Assembly (NCBI GenBank): GCA_019635315.1
Contig: JAHBZT010000001.1
Location: 1,720,001-1,784,000, forward strand
DNA length: 64,000 nt
Source: Rubrivivax sp.
GTDB lineage: Bacteria; Pseudomonadota; Gammaproteobacteria; Burkholderiales; Burkholderiaceae_C
Direction: 5' to 3'
Under the pieces are notes generated by a model that had not been told where the DNA came from, searched no databases, and saw only the letters and a program-made list of their open reading frames with translations. Made by a program: the position numbers and the translations under genes. Positions 8,981 to 17,797 of this stretch are shown piece by piece (the first letter of the stretch is position 1; each line of letters opens with the position of its first letter).

Positions 8981-10981
8981 ATGAGTCCCGACGACGACGA
9001 CGACCGCACCGTGATCCGCCCCGGCGGCAGCGGCGCGCCGACAGGCTTCCAGCACACCGAGTGGTCGGCCGGCCGCGCCGGCGGCGCCGGCGCACCGGCG
9101 GGCGGCGGCGAAGACCGCACGCAGATCGTCACCGGCCCGCGCACGACGCCCGGCGCCGCGCCGGCACCGAAGGCGCCAGCCAGCGACACCGGCGGCCTGC
9201 CGGTGGGCACGCGGCTGGGCGAATTCGAGATCACCGCGCTCGTCGGCGAGGGCGGCTTCGGCCTCGTCTACTCGGCGCACGACCATTCGCTGCAGCGGCG
9301 CGTGGCGGTCAAGGAATACATGCCCAGCTCGCTGGCCGCGCGCAGCGGCGGCAGCCAGGTGCAGGTCAAGAGCGAGCGCCACCGCGAGACCTTCGAGGCC
9401 GGCCTCAAGAGCTTCATCAACGAGGCGCGGCTGCTCGCCAGCTTCGACCACCCGTCGCTGGTCAAGGTCTACCGCTTCTGGGAGGCCAACGGCACCGCCT
9501 ACATGGTGATGCCCTTCCTGGACGGCACCACGCTGCGCGACGTGCTGCGCCAGATGCCGGCGCCGCCCGACGAGGCCTGGCTGCGCAGCGTGCTGGCGCC
9601 GCTGACCGAGGCGCTGCTGGTCATCCACGCCCAGCAGTGCTACCACCGCGACATCGCGCCCGACAACGTGATGCTGATGGGCAACCGCTGGCTGCTGCTG
9701 GACTTCGGTGCCGCGCGCCGCGTCATCGGCGACATGACGCAGGCGCTGACGGTGATCCTGAAGCCGGGCTACGCGCCGGTGGAGCAGTACGCCGAGATCC
9801 CCGGCATGAAGCAGGGCCCGTGGACCGACGTCTACGCGCTGGCGGCGGTGATCTACTTCGCGATCATGGGCCGCACGCCGCCGCCTTCGGTCGGGCGGCT
9901 GCTCAACGACACCTACGTGCCGCTGGTCGAGTCGGCGAAGGGCCGCTACGGCGAACGTTTCCTGGCCGCGGTGGACCGCGCACTCGCGGTGCGGCCGGAG
10001 GAGCGCACGCAGAGCATCGGCGAACTGCGCCAGGACCTCGGCCTGGGCATGGCGACTGTCGACCCGTACTCGACGGTGCCGCTGCCGCCGGGCGCGGTGC
10101 CGGGTCGGGATGCGCCGGCGTCGCCAGCGCCGGCCTGGCCGACACCGGCCGCTGCGCCGGCGGCGGCCGTGCGCACGGCGACACCGGCGTCGGCGTCCGC
10201 GGCGTCGGCGGCCCCCACCGCCGCGGCGCCGGCGGCCCGCGGCAGCCAGAAGACGCTGATCGGCGCCGGCATCGGCGTCGGCGTGCTGGCGGTCGTGGGC
10301 ATCGGTGCCTACCTGGCGCTGGCGCCGTCGCCGGCACCGCCGCCGGAGCGGCCGCCGCTGGTCGCCGCGAACGAGCCCCCGGCCGGACCGGCGGTCACGA
10401 CGCCGCCCGCCACGGTGGCGTCACCGGCACCACCGCCTGCCGCGGCGCCTACCTTGCCGACCACCTTCGACGTGGCCGCCGAATTCACGCGCGTCGTGCA
10501 GGCGCAGACCGCCGGCTTCGACGTGCGCCTGCAGACCAGCCGGTCCAGCTACCGCATCGACCGCGACGAGCTGAGCTTCACGATCCAGTCCGCCCGCGAG
10601 GGCTTCGTCTACGCCTTCATCCACGGCGCCGGCGGCGAACTGCTGCAGCTGTACCCCAACACCGAGGCCGGCGCGATCAAGGTGCGGCCGGGGCAGACGC
10701 TGCGCCTGCCGCAGTCGCCCATCGTGCTCAATACCGCGGGGCCGGCCGGACCGACCGACCTGCTGGTGATGGTCTCGCCGCGCCAGCGCGACCACGGCGC
10801 GCTCAGGCCGCGCAGCGACGGCGCCTTCCGCCAGTTTCCGACCGGCGCCGAGGCCGCGCTGCTGGCCGCGCAGGCGCCGGGCCCGCTGCCGGCCATGGCC
10901 GGGCGCGCGGTCTGCCCGCCCGGCGTGGCCTGCGAGGACGAATACGGCGCCGCGCTGGTGCGCGTGGAGGTCGTGCCTTGA
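8981..10981 (+). CDS. ppkA: Membrane Ser/Thr protein kinase, PpkA-like, with DUF4384 C-terminus
   Basis: The 666-residue protein has an acidic N-terminus with two DRT-x-I motifs (around Thr10 and Thr47), a Hanks-type kinase domain (about 80-350: glycine loop GEGGFG, VAVKEYMP Lys, catalytic YHRDIAPDN, metal-binding LDFGAAR), a Pro/Ala linker, one membrane helix (about 426-447) and a C-terminal domain resembling DUF4384 (about 510-600), presumably periplasmic. In T6SS the PpkA kinase phosphorylates Fha or TssL to switch on assembly. The catalytic loop reads HRDIAPDN, so the Lys two residues after the catalytic Asp of HRDxK is Ala; this is seen in some bacterial kinases and need not abolish activity. 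It partners the phosphatase at base 1. greB starts inside its stop codon. Confidence 0.93.
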   Translation: MSPDDDDDRTVIRPGGSGAPTGFQHTEWSAGRAGGAGAPAGGGEDRTQIVTGPRTTPGAAPAPKAPASDTGGLPVGTRLGEFEITALVGEGGFGLVYSAHDHSLQRRVAVKEYMPSSLAARSGGSQVQVKSERHRETFEAGLKSFINEARLLASFDHPSLVKVYRFWEANGTAYMVMPFLDGTTLRDVLRQMPAPPDEAWLRSVLAPLTEALLVIHAQQCYHRDIAPDNVMLMGNRWLLLDFGAARRVIGDMTQALTVILKPGYAPVEQYAEIPGMKQGPWTDVYALAAVIYFAIMGRTPPPSVGRLLNDTYVPLVESAKGRYGERFLAAVDRALAVRPEERTQSIGELRQDLGLGMATVDPYSTVPLPPGAVPGRDAPASPAPAWPTPAAAPAAAVRTATPASASAASAAPTAAAPAARGSQKTLIGAGIGVGVLAVVGIGAYLALAPSPAPPPERPPLVAANEPPAGPAVTTPPATVASPAPPPAAAPTLPTTFDVAAEFTRVVQAQTAGFDVRLQTSRSSYRIDRDELSFTIQSAREGFVYAFIHGAGGELLQLYPNTEAGAIKVRPGQTLRLPQSPIVLNTAGPAGPTDLLVMVSPRQRDHGALRPRSDGAFRQFPTGAEAALLAAQAPGPLPAMAGRAVCPPGVACEDEYGAALVRVEVVP

Positions 10982-11541
10982 ACAAGGCCTTCGTCCGCGA
11001 GAGCGACGCGGCGGACGACGAGGACGACGAGGCCCCCGGCCTGCCGCCGCTGCCGGCCGGCGCGCGCAACTACATCACGCCCCAGGGTTATGCGCGGCTG
11101 CGCGCCGAGCTGATGACGCTGCTGGACGTCGAGCGGCCCAAGGTCGTGGAGACGGTGTCCTGGGCGGCGAAGAACGGCGACCGCAGCGAGAACGGCGACT
11201 ACCTCTACGGCAAGAAGCGGCTGCGCGAGATCGACCGCCGCATCCGCTTCCTGACCAGGCGGCTGGACATCGCCGAAGTCGCCGACCCGTCGGCGCACCA
11301 CGGCAGCGACCAGGTCTTCTTCGGCGCCACCGTGACCTATGCCACTGCGGCAGGCGACGAACGCACGGTGACGATCAAGGGCATCGACGAGGCCGACAGC
11401 CTGGCCGGCGAAGTGAGCTGGATCAGCCCGATCGCGCGCGCGCTGCTCAAGGCGCACGAAGGCGACGAGGTGCAGGTCGTGACACCGGGCGGCGTCGAGC
11501 GCATCGAGATCGTGGACGTGCGTTATCCGGCGCCGCACTGA
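10978..11541 (+). CDS. greB: Transcription elongation factor GreB
   Basis: GreB enters the RNA polymerase secondary channel and stimulates cleavage of backtracked transcripts. The 187-residue protein starts from TTG (MNKAFVRESD is the standard GreB N-terminus), which overlaps the kinase stop as TTGA. The coiled-coil domain shows NYITPQGYARLRAEL and the tip with acidic residues NGDRSENGDYLYGKKRLREID; the C-terminal FKBP-like domain contains GATVTYA and GDEVQVVTPGGVERIEIVDV. An acidic insertion (about 10-20) follows the start. Location at the end of a T6SS operon suggests that it is merely adjacent or co-transcribed by read-through, as GreB has no known T6SS role. Confidence 0.95.
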   Translation: MNKAFVRESDAADDEDDEAPGLPPLPAGARNYITPQGYARLRAELMTLLDVERPKVVETVSWAAKNGDRSENGDYLYGKKRLREIDRRIRFLTRRLDIAEVADPSAHHGSDQVFFGATVTYATAAGDERTVTIKGIDEADSLAGEVSWISPIARALLKAHEGDEVQVVTPGGVERIEIVDVRYPAPH

Positions 11542-11620
11542 GCGGCGCCGGTCTCCACGTTGCGCGCCGCATTGAGCGGCGCCGGCCTCCACGTTGCGCG
11601 CCGCACTGAGCGGCGCCGGC
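11532..11620. repeat. 34-bp tandem repeat, about 2.6 copies
   Basis: Three head-to-tail units of 34 bases start at 11532, 11566 and 11600, each opening GCCGCAYTGAGCGGCGCCGG; the third is partial. Units 1 and 2 differ by two bases (CACTGA/CATTGA and GTCTCC/GCCTCC). The first unit begins inside the last codons of greB and supplies its stop codon. The repeats fill the space between greB and the convergent D-aminoacylase gene. Possible roles are transcription termination or simple slippage-derived duplication. Confidence 0.85.
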
Positions 11621-11625
11621 CGAGC

Positions 11626-13050
11626 TCAGTGCACGCGCCGCAGCACGCGGCCGGCGTGCAGGTCGACGACCTCGCCCTGCTCGACGGCGACGCGGCCGTT
11701 GACCACCACCCACGGGATGCCTTCCGGCGCGGCCCGCGGGTCGTCGAAGCGCGCGCGGTCCTGCACGCGATCGGCATCGAACGGCACCAGGTCGGCGCAG
11801 CCGCCGGGCGCGACGAGGCCGCGGTCCACGAGGCCGAAGCGGCGCGCCGTGAGCCCGGTCATCTTGTGCACCGCGGTCTCGAGGTCGAACAGCCGGCGCT
11901 CGCGCGCGTAATGCGCCAGCACGCGCGGGAAGCTGCCCCACAGCCGCGGGTGCGGCTGCACGTCGTGCGGCAGGCCGTCGCTGCCGACCATCGCGAGCGG
12001 GTGCGCCAGGATGCGCTCGACGTCGCCCTCGTCCATCGCGAAGTAGATCGCGCCGGCCGGTTGCAGCCGCGCCGCCAGCTCCTCGGGCGCGACGCCACGA
12101 TCGGCGGCCAGCTCGCGCAGCCGGCGCCCGGCGACCGCCGGCTCGTTGTGGCACCAGGTGATCTGCACGTCGGTGCTCATCGCCACGCGCTCGGGCAGCA
12201 GCACGGTGGACGAAGCGGCGTAGGGGTAGCAGTCGATGCACACTCGCTGCGTCGCGGCGGCGCGCTCCAGCATGGCCAGCGTCTCGCGCGAACGGCCATG
12301 CTGCGCGCGGCCCATCAGCTTGTGGTGCGACAGCACCAGGTCCACGTCGAGCGCCCGGCCGACCGCCAGTGCCTCCGCCATCGCGGCGTCGATCGCGTCG
12401 GCCTCGTCGCGGATGTGCATCGTGACCAGGCCGTGGCCGGCCAGCGGGCGGCCGACCGCGACCAGTTCCGCGGTCGTCGCGGCGCGCGCCGGCGGGTAGT
12501 AGACGCCGGTGGACAGGCCCGCGGCGCCGGCGGCCAGCGCCTCGGCCAGCGCGGCCTGCATGCGCGCGATCTCGGCGTCGTTCGCCGCTCGGTCCAGGTC
12601 GGCCATCGCGCCGACGCGCAGCGTCGTGTGGCCGACCAGCGGCAAGGCATTGACCGCAGGCCGTTCGGCCTCCAGCGCGGCGATGTAGTCGGCGAAGCGC
12701 GCGAAGCGCCAGGCGTCCGCGCCCATCAGGTCCAGCGGCGGCGGCGGCGACGGCGTCACCAGCGGCGCCAGGCTGACGCCGCAGTTGCCGGTGACGACCG
12801 TCGTCACGCCCTGCAGCAGCTTGGGGTGGCGCAGGGGCGGCTCCAGCAGCAGGCGGTCGTCGTGCGTGTGGCTGTCGATGAAACCGGGCGCGACGACCAG
12901 GCCCGCGGCGTCCAGCACGCGCCGCGCCGCGGCCCCGCCCAGGTCGCCGACGGCGGTGATGCGCCCGCCCTCCACCGCGACATCGGCACGCCGCCGCGGC
13001 CCGCCGCTGCCGTCGACCAGCGTCGCGTCGCGGATCAGCAGGTCGTGCAT
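11626..13050 (-). CDS. N-acyl-D-amino-acid deacylase (D-aminoacylase family)
   Basis: Members of this amidohydrolase family hydrolyse N-acyl-D-amino acids to D-amino acids and carboxylate, using zinc. The 474-residue protein is full length. It shows the small beta-sandwich N-terminus (DLLIRDATLVDGSGGP), the zinc-binding strand GFIDSHTHDDRLLL, the family Cys segment VTGNCGVSLAPL, MHIRDE and VLSHHKLMG with the expected metal-site His residues, and a C-terminal VPFDADRVQDRARFDDPR segment. It is cytoplasmic (no signal peptide). It is convergent with greB and lies just downstream of spoT on the same strand (22 bases), so may be read from the spoT transcript. Exact substrate (D-Glu, D-Asp or broad) cannot be told. 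Confidence 0.9.
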   Translation of the reverse strand: MHDLLIRDATLVDGSGGPRRRADVAVEGGRITAVGDLGGAAARRVLDAAGLVVAPGFIDSHTHDDRLLLEPPLRHPKLLQGVTTVVTGNCGVSLAPLVTPSPPPPLDLMGADAWRFARFADYIAALEAERPAVNALPLVGHTTLRVGAMADLDRAANDAEIARMQAALAEALAAGAAGLSTGVYYPPARAATTAELVAVGRPLAGHGLVTMHIRDEADAIDAAMAEALAVGRALDVDLVLSHHKLMGRAQHGRSRETLAMLERAAATQRVCIDCYPYAASSTVLLPERVAMSTDVQITWCHNEPAVAGRRLRELAADRGVAPEELAARLQPAGAIYFAMDEGDVERILAHPLAMVGSDGLPHDVQPHPRLWGSFPRVLAHYARERRLFDLETAVHKMTGLTARRFGLVDRGLVAPGGCADLVPFDADRVQDRARFDDPRAAPEGIPWVVVNGRVAVEQGEVVDLHAGRVLRRVH

Positions 13051-13072
13051 GCCGGACGCCGGACGGTGCCGC

Positions 13073-15388
13073 TCAGGCGGGCCGGTAGCGCGAGACGCGC
13101 CGCACCACCGCGCTGCGGCGCAGGGTGCGCAGCACGTCGGCCAGGTGCACGCGGTCGCGCACGCTGACCAGCAGGCGCAGTTCCGTGGTCTCCTGCGCCG
13201 GCGTGTCGGCCAGCGCGGCGCTGGGGGCGCTGCCGGGGTCCATGTCCAGGTGCACGATGTCGGCCTCGGCGGCGCTGATCGCGCTGGCCACCTGCGCCAG
13301 CACGCCCTTGCCGTTGCGCACCAGCACGTGCAGGCTGGTCTCGAACGGGCGGGTCAGTTCCTCGGCCCATTCGACCTGCATCCAGCGTTCGCTGTCGCGC
13401 TCGTAGAGGCGGCGGCCGGTGGGGCAGTCGGTGGTGTGCACCACCAGGCCCTCGCCGCGGCCCAGGTAGCCGGTGATCTGGTCGCCGGGGATGGGCCGGC
13501 AGCAGGGCGCGAACTGGATCGACGCGCCCTCGCTGCCGTCGACGAAGACCACGCCCTGCGTCGGCGTGCTGTCGTCGGTGGCGAAGCGGCCCAGGCTGAG
13601 CGTCACCGCGTCGGGGCGGATGCCGTGCTCGGCCATGATCTGCGCCAGCCGCTTGGCGACGATGATCGCGATCTTGCGCCCGAGGCCGATGTCCACCATC
13701 AGCTCGGTGCGCGAGCGGTTCCCGCTCCAGCGCGTGAGCTGCTGCCACAGCGCGGCGGCGGCCTCGTCGTTGGGGTCGGGGCTGGGCAGCGCGAGCCCTT
13801 CCGCGCGCAGCGCCTGGGCGAGCATCTTCTCGCCGAGCGCGCGCGACTCCTCGGTCTCCATCGTCTTCAGGTAGTGGCGGATCTTGCTGCGCGCGCGGCC
13901 GGTGCGCACCCAGTTCAGCCAGCCCGGGTTGGGCCGCGCGCCCGGCGCGGTGACGATCTCGACGACGTCGCCGCTCTTGAGTTCGGTGCGCAGCGCGACC
14001 GGCTCGCCGTTGACGGTGGCGGCCACCGTGTGGTCGCCGACGTCGCTGTGGATGGCATAGGCGAAGTCCACCGGCGTGGCGCCGCGCGGCAGCGCCAGGA
14101 TCTTGCTGCGCGGCGTGAAGACGTAGACCGCGTCAGGGTAGAGGTCGACCTTGACGTGCTCCAGGAACTCCGCCGCGTCGCGCGTCTCGTCCTGGATGTC
14201 CAGCAGGCTCTGCAGCCACATCGAGCCCAGCCGCTGCGCGTCGGCGGCGCCGTTCTTGCCGCCGACCTTGTACAGCCAGTGCGCGGCGATGCCCTTCTCG
14301 GCCACCGCATGCATGGCCTCGGTGCGGATCTGGAACTCCACCGAGGTGCCCAGCGGGCTGACCAGCGTGGTGTGCAGGCTCTGGTAGCCGTTGGCCTTGG
14401 GGATCGCGATGTAGTCCTTGAAGCGGCCCGGCACTGGCTTGTACAGCTGGTGCAGCACGCCGAGCGCGATGTAGCAGTCGGTCAGCGTCGGCACGATGAC
14501 GCGGAAGCCGAAGATGTCGTTGACCTGCGCGAAGGCGGCGTGCTTCTCGCGCATCTTGCGGTAGATGCTGTAGATCGTCTTCTCGCGCCCGGACAGCTGC
14601 ACCTTCATGCGCTGCTGCGCGAAGGCGCTGCGCACCTCGGTCTGCACGCGCTCGACGATGTCGCGCCGGTGCCCGCGCGCGCGCTTGACCGCCTTGGCCA
14701 GCGCCTCGTGGCGCCACGGGTACAGCAGCTCGAAGCAGCGCTCCTGCAGCTCGCGGTAGGTCTGGTTCAGGCCCAGGCGGTGCGCGATCGGCGCATAGAT
14801 GTCCAGCGTCTCGCGCGCGATGCGCTGGCGGCGCTCCGGCGCCATCGCCTGCATCGTGCGCATGTTGTGCAGCCGGTCCGCGAGCTTGATCAGGATCACG
14901 CGCACGTCGCGCGCCATCGCCAGCAGCATCTTGCGGAAGCTCTCGGCCTGGCTCTCCTCGCGCGTGTTGAACTGCAGCTTGTCCAGCTTGGTCAGCCCGT
15001 CGACCAGCTCGGCCGTCGGGGCGCCGAACTTCTCGATCAGCTCGGTCTTCGTGACGCCCTGGTCCTCGATCGTGTCGTGCATCAGCGCGGCCATCACGGC
15101 CTGCGCGTCGAGCTTCCAGTCGGCCACCAGCCCGGCGACCGCGATCGGGTGCGTGATGTAGGGCTGGCCGCTGGCGCGGTACTGCCCCAGGTGCGCCTCG
15201 TCGGCAAACTTGTAGGCCTCGCGGACCTGCTTGATCTCGGCCTTGGACAGGTACGAGAGCTTCTCGGTCAGCGCGGCGAAGGACGAGGCCTCGTCCGGCT
15301 CGGCCGGCTCGACCTGGACGAGCGGCGCCCGCTGCAGCCCCTGCAGGGCGGCAGGCAGCAGTTCGGCGGCCAGGGAGCGCAGACCCAT
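13073..15388 (-). CDS. spoT: Bifunctional (p)ppGpp synthetase/hydrolase SpoT
   Basis: This RelA/SpoT homologue makes and degrades the stringent-response alarmone. In its 771 residues the HD hydrolase domain is intact (H80, then ALMHDTIED with H104-D105), followed by the synthetase (SIYRKMREK, DIFGFRVIV, a KDYIAIPKANGYQSLHTT block), a TGS domain (VYVFTPRSKILALPRG, about 385-450) and a C-terminal ACT domain (HVLVRNGKGVLAQVASAIS). An intact HD site marks it as SpoT, not RelA. It lies downstream of gmk and rpoZ on the same strand, the usual proteobacterial order, but a good terminator separates it from rpoZ. The N-terminal 35 residues are less conserved; the ATG at 15388 is the first in frame. 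Confidence 0.95.
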   Translation of the reverse strand: MGLRSLAAELLPAALQGLQRAPLVQVEPAEPDEASSFAALTEKLSYLSKAEIKQVREAYKFADEAHLGQYRASGQPYITHPIAVAGLVADWKLDAQAVMAALMHDTIEDQGVTKTELIEKFGAPTAELVDGLTKLDKLQFNTREESQAESFRKMLLAMARDVRVILIKLADRLHNMRTMQAMAPERRQRIARETLDIYAPIAHRLGLNQTYRELQERCFELLYPWRHEALAKAVKRARGHRRDIVERVQTEVRSAFAQQRMKVQLSGREKTIYSIYRKMREKHAAFAQVNDIFGFRVIVPTLTDCYIALGVLHQLYKPVPGRFKDYIAIPKANGYQSLHTTLVSPLGTSVEFQIRTEAMHAVAEKGIAAHWLYKVGGKNGAADAQRLGSMWLQSLLDIQDETRDAAEFLEHVKVDLYPDAVYVFTPRSKILALPRGATPVDFAYAIHSDVGDHTVAATVNGEPVALRTELKSGDVVEIVTAPGARPNPGWLNWVRTGRARSKIRHYLKTMETEESRALGEKMLAQALRAEGLALPSPDPNDEAAAALWQQLTRWSGNRSRTELMVDIGLGRKIAIIVAKRLAQIMAEHGIRPDAVTLSLGRFATDDSTPTQGVVFVDGSEGASIQFAPCCRPIPGDQITGYLGRGEGLVVHTTDCPTGRRLYERDSERWMQVEWAEELTRPFETSLHVLVRNGKGVLAQVASAISAAEADIVHLDMDPGSAPSAALADTPAQETTELRLLVSVRDRVHLADVLRTLRRSAVVRRVSRYRPA

Positions 15389-15448
15389 GGGCGGAATCTA
15401 GCGCGTTTTGTGCGCTGCATCGTCGCGCCGCCCGGATGCCCGTTCCGG

Positions 15449-15485
15449 AAAACGCAAAGGCGCCACGGCCTCGCGGCCGGGCGCC
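15449..15485 (-). terminator. Rho-independent terminator after rpoZ
   Basis: On the minus strand a GGCGCC...GGCC / GGCC...GGCGCC hairpin (15459-15485) is followed directly by a T-rich run (TTTGCGTTTT, complement of 15449-15458). It lies 53 bases after the rpoZ stop and 61 bases before the spoT start, so it would end or attenuate the gmk-rpoZ transcript before spoT. Confidence 0.75.
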
Positions 15486-15537
15486 CTGGGCACGGCGGCC
15501 GGGGAAGGGCGCTGGTCCCTGCCCCGGTGCGGGTGGG

Positions 15538-15741
15538 TCAGGTCGGGACCTTGCGCAGCATCTCCAGGCCGACCTCGCCGGCGGCGATCTCGCGCAGCGC
15601 GGTCACGCCGGGCTTGTTGCGCGTCTCGATCTTCGGCGCATGGCCCTGGCTGAGCATGCGCGCGCGGTAGGTCGCGGCCAGCACGAGCTGGAAGCGGTTG
15701 GGGATCTTCTGCAGGCAGTCTTCGACGGTGATGCGGGCCAT
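15538..15741 (-). CDS. rpoZ: RNA polymerase omega subunit
   Basis: The omega subunit (67 residues) aids assembly of RNA polymerase and, with beta-prime, forms a ppGpp-binding site. The sequence [20 protein letters not shown] is the standard start; [12 protein letters not shown] and [17 protein letters not shown] are the conserved core. It sits 49 bases downstream of gmk and upstream of spoT, matching the conserved gmk-rpoZ-spoT order. Length is typical for Burkholderiales. Confidence 0.97.
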   Translation of the reverse strand: MARITVEDCLQKIPNRFQLVLAATYRARMLSQGHAPKIETRNKPGVTALREIAAGEVGLEMLRKVPT

Positions 15742-15790
15742 GGCGGTGCGGTCCTTGGGGTCTCGGGTCCGGTGGTCGGGCGGCGTTCGA

Positions 15791-16411
15791 TCAGACCAGG
15801 CCCAGCGCGGCGAAGACCTGGGAGCGGTTGCGCAGCTGGGCGGCGTATTTCAGCCGCTGCGAGTGCACGACGGTCTTCAGATCGAAAAGCGCCGTCTCGA
15901 ACAAGCTGTTGATTATCACATAGTCGAAGTGGCGCGCCTGGGCGACTTCCTCGCGCGCATTGGCCATGCGCACCGCGATGACCTCGTCGCCGTCCTCGCC
16001 GCGGCGCCGCAGGCGCTGGCGCAGTTCGTCCCAGCTCGGCGGCAGGATGAAGATCAGCACCGCGTGCGCGAACAGCTGCTTGATCTGCAGCGCGCCCTGC
16101 CAGTCGATCTCCAGCACCACGTCCTCGCCGCGCGCCAGGCGGTCCTCGATGGCGCGGCGCGAGGTGCCGTACAGGTTGCCGTGCACCTCGGCCCACTCGA
16201 AGAACTCGCCACGCGCGACCATCGCGCGGAAGGCCGGCTCGTCGACGAACCAGTATTCGCGGCCGTCGACCTCCTGCCCGCGCGGCCGCCGCGTGGTGTG
16301 CGAGACCGACACCGCGAGGTGCGAGTCCAGCTCCAGCAGCGCCTTCACGAGACTGGACTTGCCGGCACCGCTGGGCGCGGCGACGCAGAACAGGTTGCCC
16401 GGGGTTTCCAT
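15791..16411 (-). CDS. gmk: Guanylate kinase
   Basis: Guanylate kinase phosphorylates GMP to GDP with ATP. The 206-residue protein has the P-loop [14 protein letters not shown] (about 11-24), the GMP-binding [14 protein letters not shown] and [10 protein letters not shown] blocks, and the lid region [14 protein letters not shown] at 16411 is chosen because upstream in-frame residues have no family similarity and METPGNLF begins directly before the first strand. First gene of the gmk-rpoZ unit; it follows the hairpin at 16474-16499 and presumably has its own promoter in 16412-16470. Confidence 0.97.
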   Translation of the reverse strand: METPGNLFCVAAPSGAGKSSLVKALLELDSHLAVSVSHTTRRPRGQEVDGREYWFVDEPAFRAMVARGEFFEWAEVHGNLYGTSRRAIEDRLARGEDVVLEIDWQGALQIKQLFAHAVLIFILPPSWDELRQRLRRRGEDGDEVIAVRMANAREEVAQARHFDYVIINSLFETALFDLKTVVHSQRLKYAAQLRNRSQVFAALGLV

Positions 16412-16473
16412 CGCCGGATTTTCGCTCAGGCGCGGCGGCGCGCTGCGGCGCCGGCGGCGCGCGCATGCGACAA

Positions 16474-16499
16474 GGCGCACGACCGCGAGGTCGTGCGCC
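16474..16499 (-). terminator. Perfect 11-bp hairpin with GCGA tetraloop
   Basis: GGCGCACGACC (16474-16484) and GGTCGTGCGCC (16489-16499) pair perfectly around GCGA. It is 60 bases past the stop of the DUF4148 gene on the minus strand, and on that strand is followed by TTGT. Probable terminator for that gene, insulating gmk. Confidence 0.6.
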
Positions 16500-16559
16500 A
16501 GGGCATGGGTGGTGGCGGGACAACCGGCGCGCGGCCTCGGGCCGCGCAGGGGCGGGGGT

Positions 16560-16913
16560 TCAACGCGCGGCGATGATCACCGGCACCTGGGCCGGGCTGA
16601 CGCGGCCGTCGAAGCTGCCGCCTTCGGCGGTGCGGGCCTGGATCTCGCCGCTGGCCAGGGCGGCCACGGCCTCGGCGCGCACGGCGTCACGGCTGCGCGT
16701 GGCCAGCGCCGGCGTCCAGTCCTGGCCGGTCGCCTCGCTCACGTGCACCGCGCCGCCGGCCTGCAGCAGCGCACCGTGCACGTCGGCGCGGCTGGCCTGG
16801 CTGGTGGCGGACATCGGGTATTCGTAGACGGCCTCGCCGGCGCCGGCGGAGGCGAAGGCGCCGGTGGCGGCGATGCCGAGGGACAGGGCGGCGATGATCG
16901 AGCGGGTGTTCAT
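16560..16913 (-). CDS. DUF4148-type exported protein
   Basis: The 117-residue protein has a clear signal peptide ([20 protein letters not shown] then ASA, cleavage near residue 22). The mature part, with [17 protein letters not shown] and [18 protein letters not shown], resembles the DUF4148 family common in Burkholderia relatives; function unknown, periplasmic. ATG at 16913 is preferred over a start at 16985, because only this gives an N-terminal signal peptide and GGAAACC lies just upstream. It is divergent from the OmpR-type regulator at 17111, so a role as target of that two-component system is possible. Confidence 0.75.
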   Translation of the reverse strand: MNTRSIIAALSLGIAATGAFASAGAGEAVYEYPMSATSQASRADVHGALLQAGGAVHVSEATGQDWTPALATRSRDAVRAEAVAALASGEIQARTAEGGSFDGRVSPAQVPVIIAAR

Positions 16914-17110
16914 GACGGTTTCCTTTCGGTGCGGGGTCGGGGGTGGGTTCTCTTGTCGGTGGAGGGCGGTTGCGCCGCTCACCACGGAACGAAGTCTGGC
17001 GAGCGCAACCCACGTCAGCCGAACACGCAGATGACAAATTCGTAATCCAGCGCGGGCCGCGGAAATGCGACCATTCGGCCTGTAGACAACGCAAGCAAGC
17101 TGCCCCAGTC

Positions 17111-17797
17111 ATGCGCCTTCTGGTCGTCGAGGACGAAGCCAAGCTCGCCGAGTACCTGCACAAGGGACTCAGCGAGAACGGCCATGTCGTGGACGTCGCG
17201 CGCGACGGCATCGAGGGCCGCCGCCTGGCCACCGGCGGCGAGTACGACCTCGTGCTGCTGGACCTGATGCTGCCTGGCGTCGACGGCTTCGGCGTGCTCT
17301 CCGCGCTGCGTGCGCAGAGCCGCTACACGCCGGTGCTGATGCTGACGGCGCGCGACAAGGTCGAGGACCGCGTGCGTGGCCTGGAGCAGGGCGCCGACGA
17401 CTACCTGGTCAAGCCCTTCGCCTTCAGCGAACTGCTGGCGCGCGTCGGCGCGCTGCTGCGCCGCGGCGCACCCAACGGCGCGCAGGCCGTCACGCAGATG
17501 CGCCTGGCCGACCTGGAGATCGACCTCGTCAGCCGCAAGGCCACGCGCGCCGGCCAGCGCCTGGACCTGACGGCCAAGGAGTTCAAGCTGCTGACGCTGC
17601 TGCTGCGCCGGCGCGGCCAGATCCTCTCGCGCACCACGCTGGCCGAGCAGGTGTGGGACATGAACTTCGACAGCGACACCAACGTCGTCGAGGTCGCGGT
17701 GCGCCGGCTGCGCGCCAAGCTCGACGACCCCTTCCCGCGCCCGCTGCTGCACACCGTGCGCGGCATGGGCTACGTGCTCGAGGAGCGCGACGCATGA
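17111..17797 (+). CDS. OmpR-family response regulator (CusR/CopR-like)
   Basis: The 228-residue regulator has a receiver domain (1-118: acidic pair in VVEDEAK, phospho-acceptor Asp in [10 protein letters not shown] at about 51, Lys in DDYLVKPF) and a winged-helix DNA-binding domain (about 128-225: [50 protein letters not shown]). Closest in style to heavy-metal regulators (CusR/IrlR/CopR). Starts 5' of the kinase gene with an ATGA overlap, so they are co-translated. The inducing signal cannot be told; no efflux genes are nearby. Confidence 0.93.
   Translation: MRLLVVEDEAKLAEYLHKGLSENGHVVDVARDGIEGRRLATGGEYDLVLLDLMLPGVDGFGVLSALRAQSRYTPVLMLTARDKVEDRVRGLEQGADDYLVKPFAFSELLARVGALLRRGAPNGAQAVTQMRLADLEIDLVSRKATRAGQRLDLTAKEFKLLTLLLRRRGQILSRTTLAEQVWDMNFDSDTNVVEVAVRRLRAKLDDPFPRPLLHTVRGMGYVLEERDA

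Noticed and set aside
6245-9646. 1133-codon minus-strand frame
   Set aside because: Antisense shadow of tssM, tagF and the kinase with no domain.
13073-15388. RelA (synthetase only)
   Set aside because: The HD hydrolase motif HDTIED is intact and the gene follows gmk-rpoZ, so it is SpoT.
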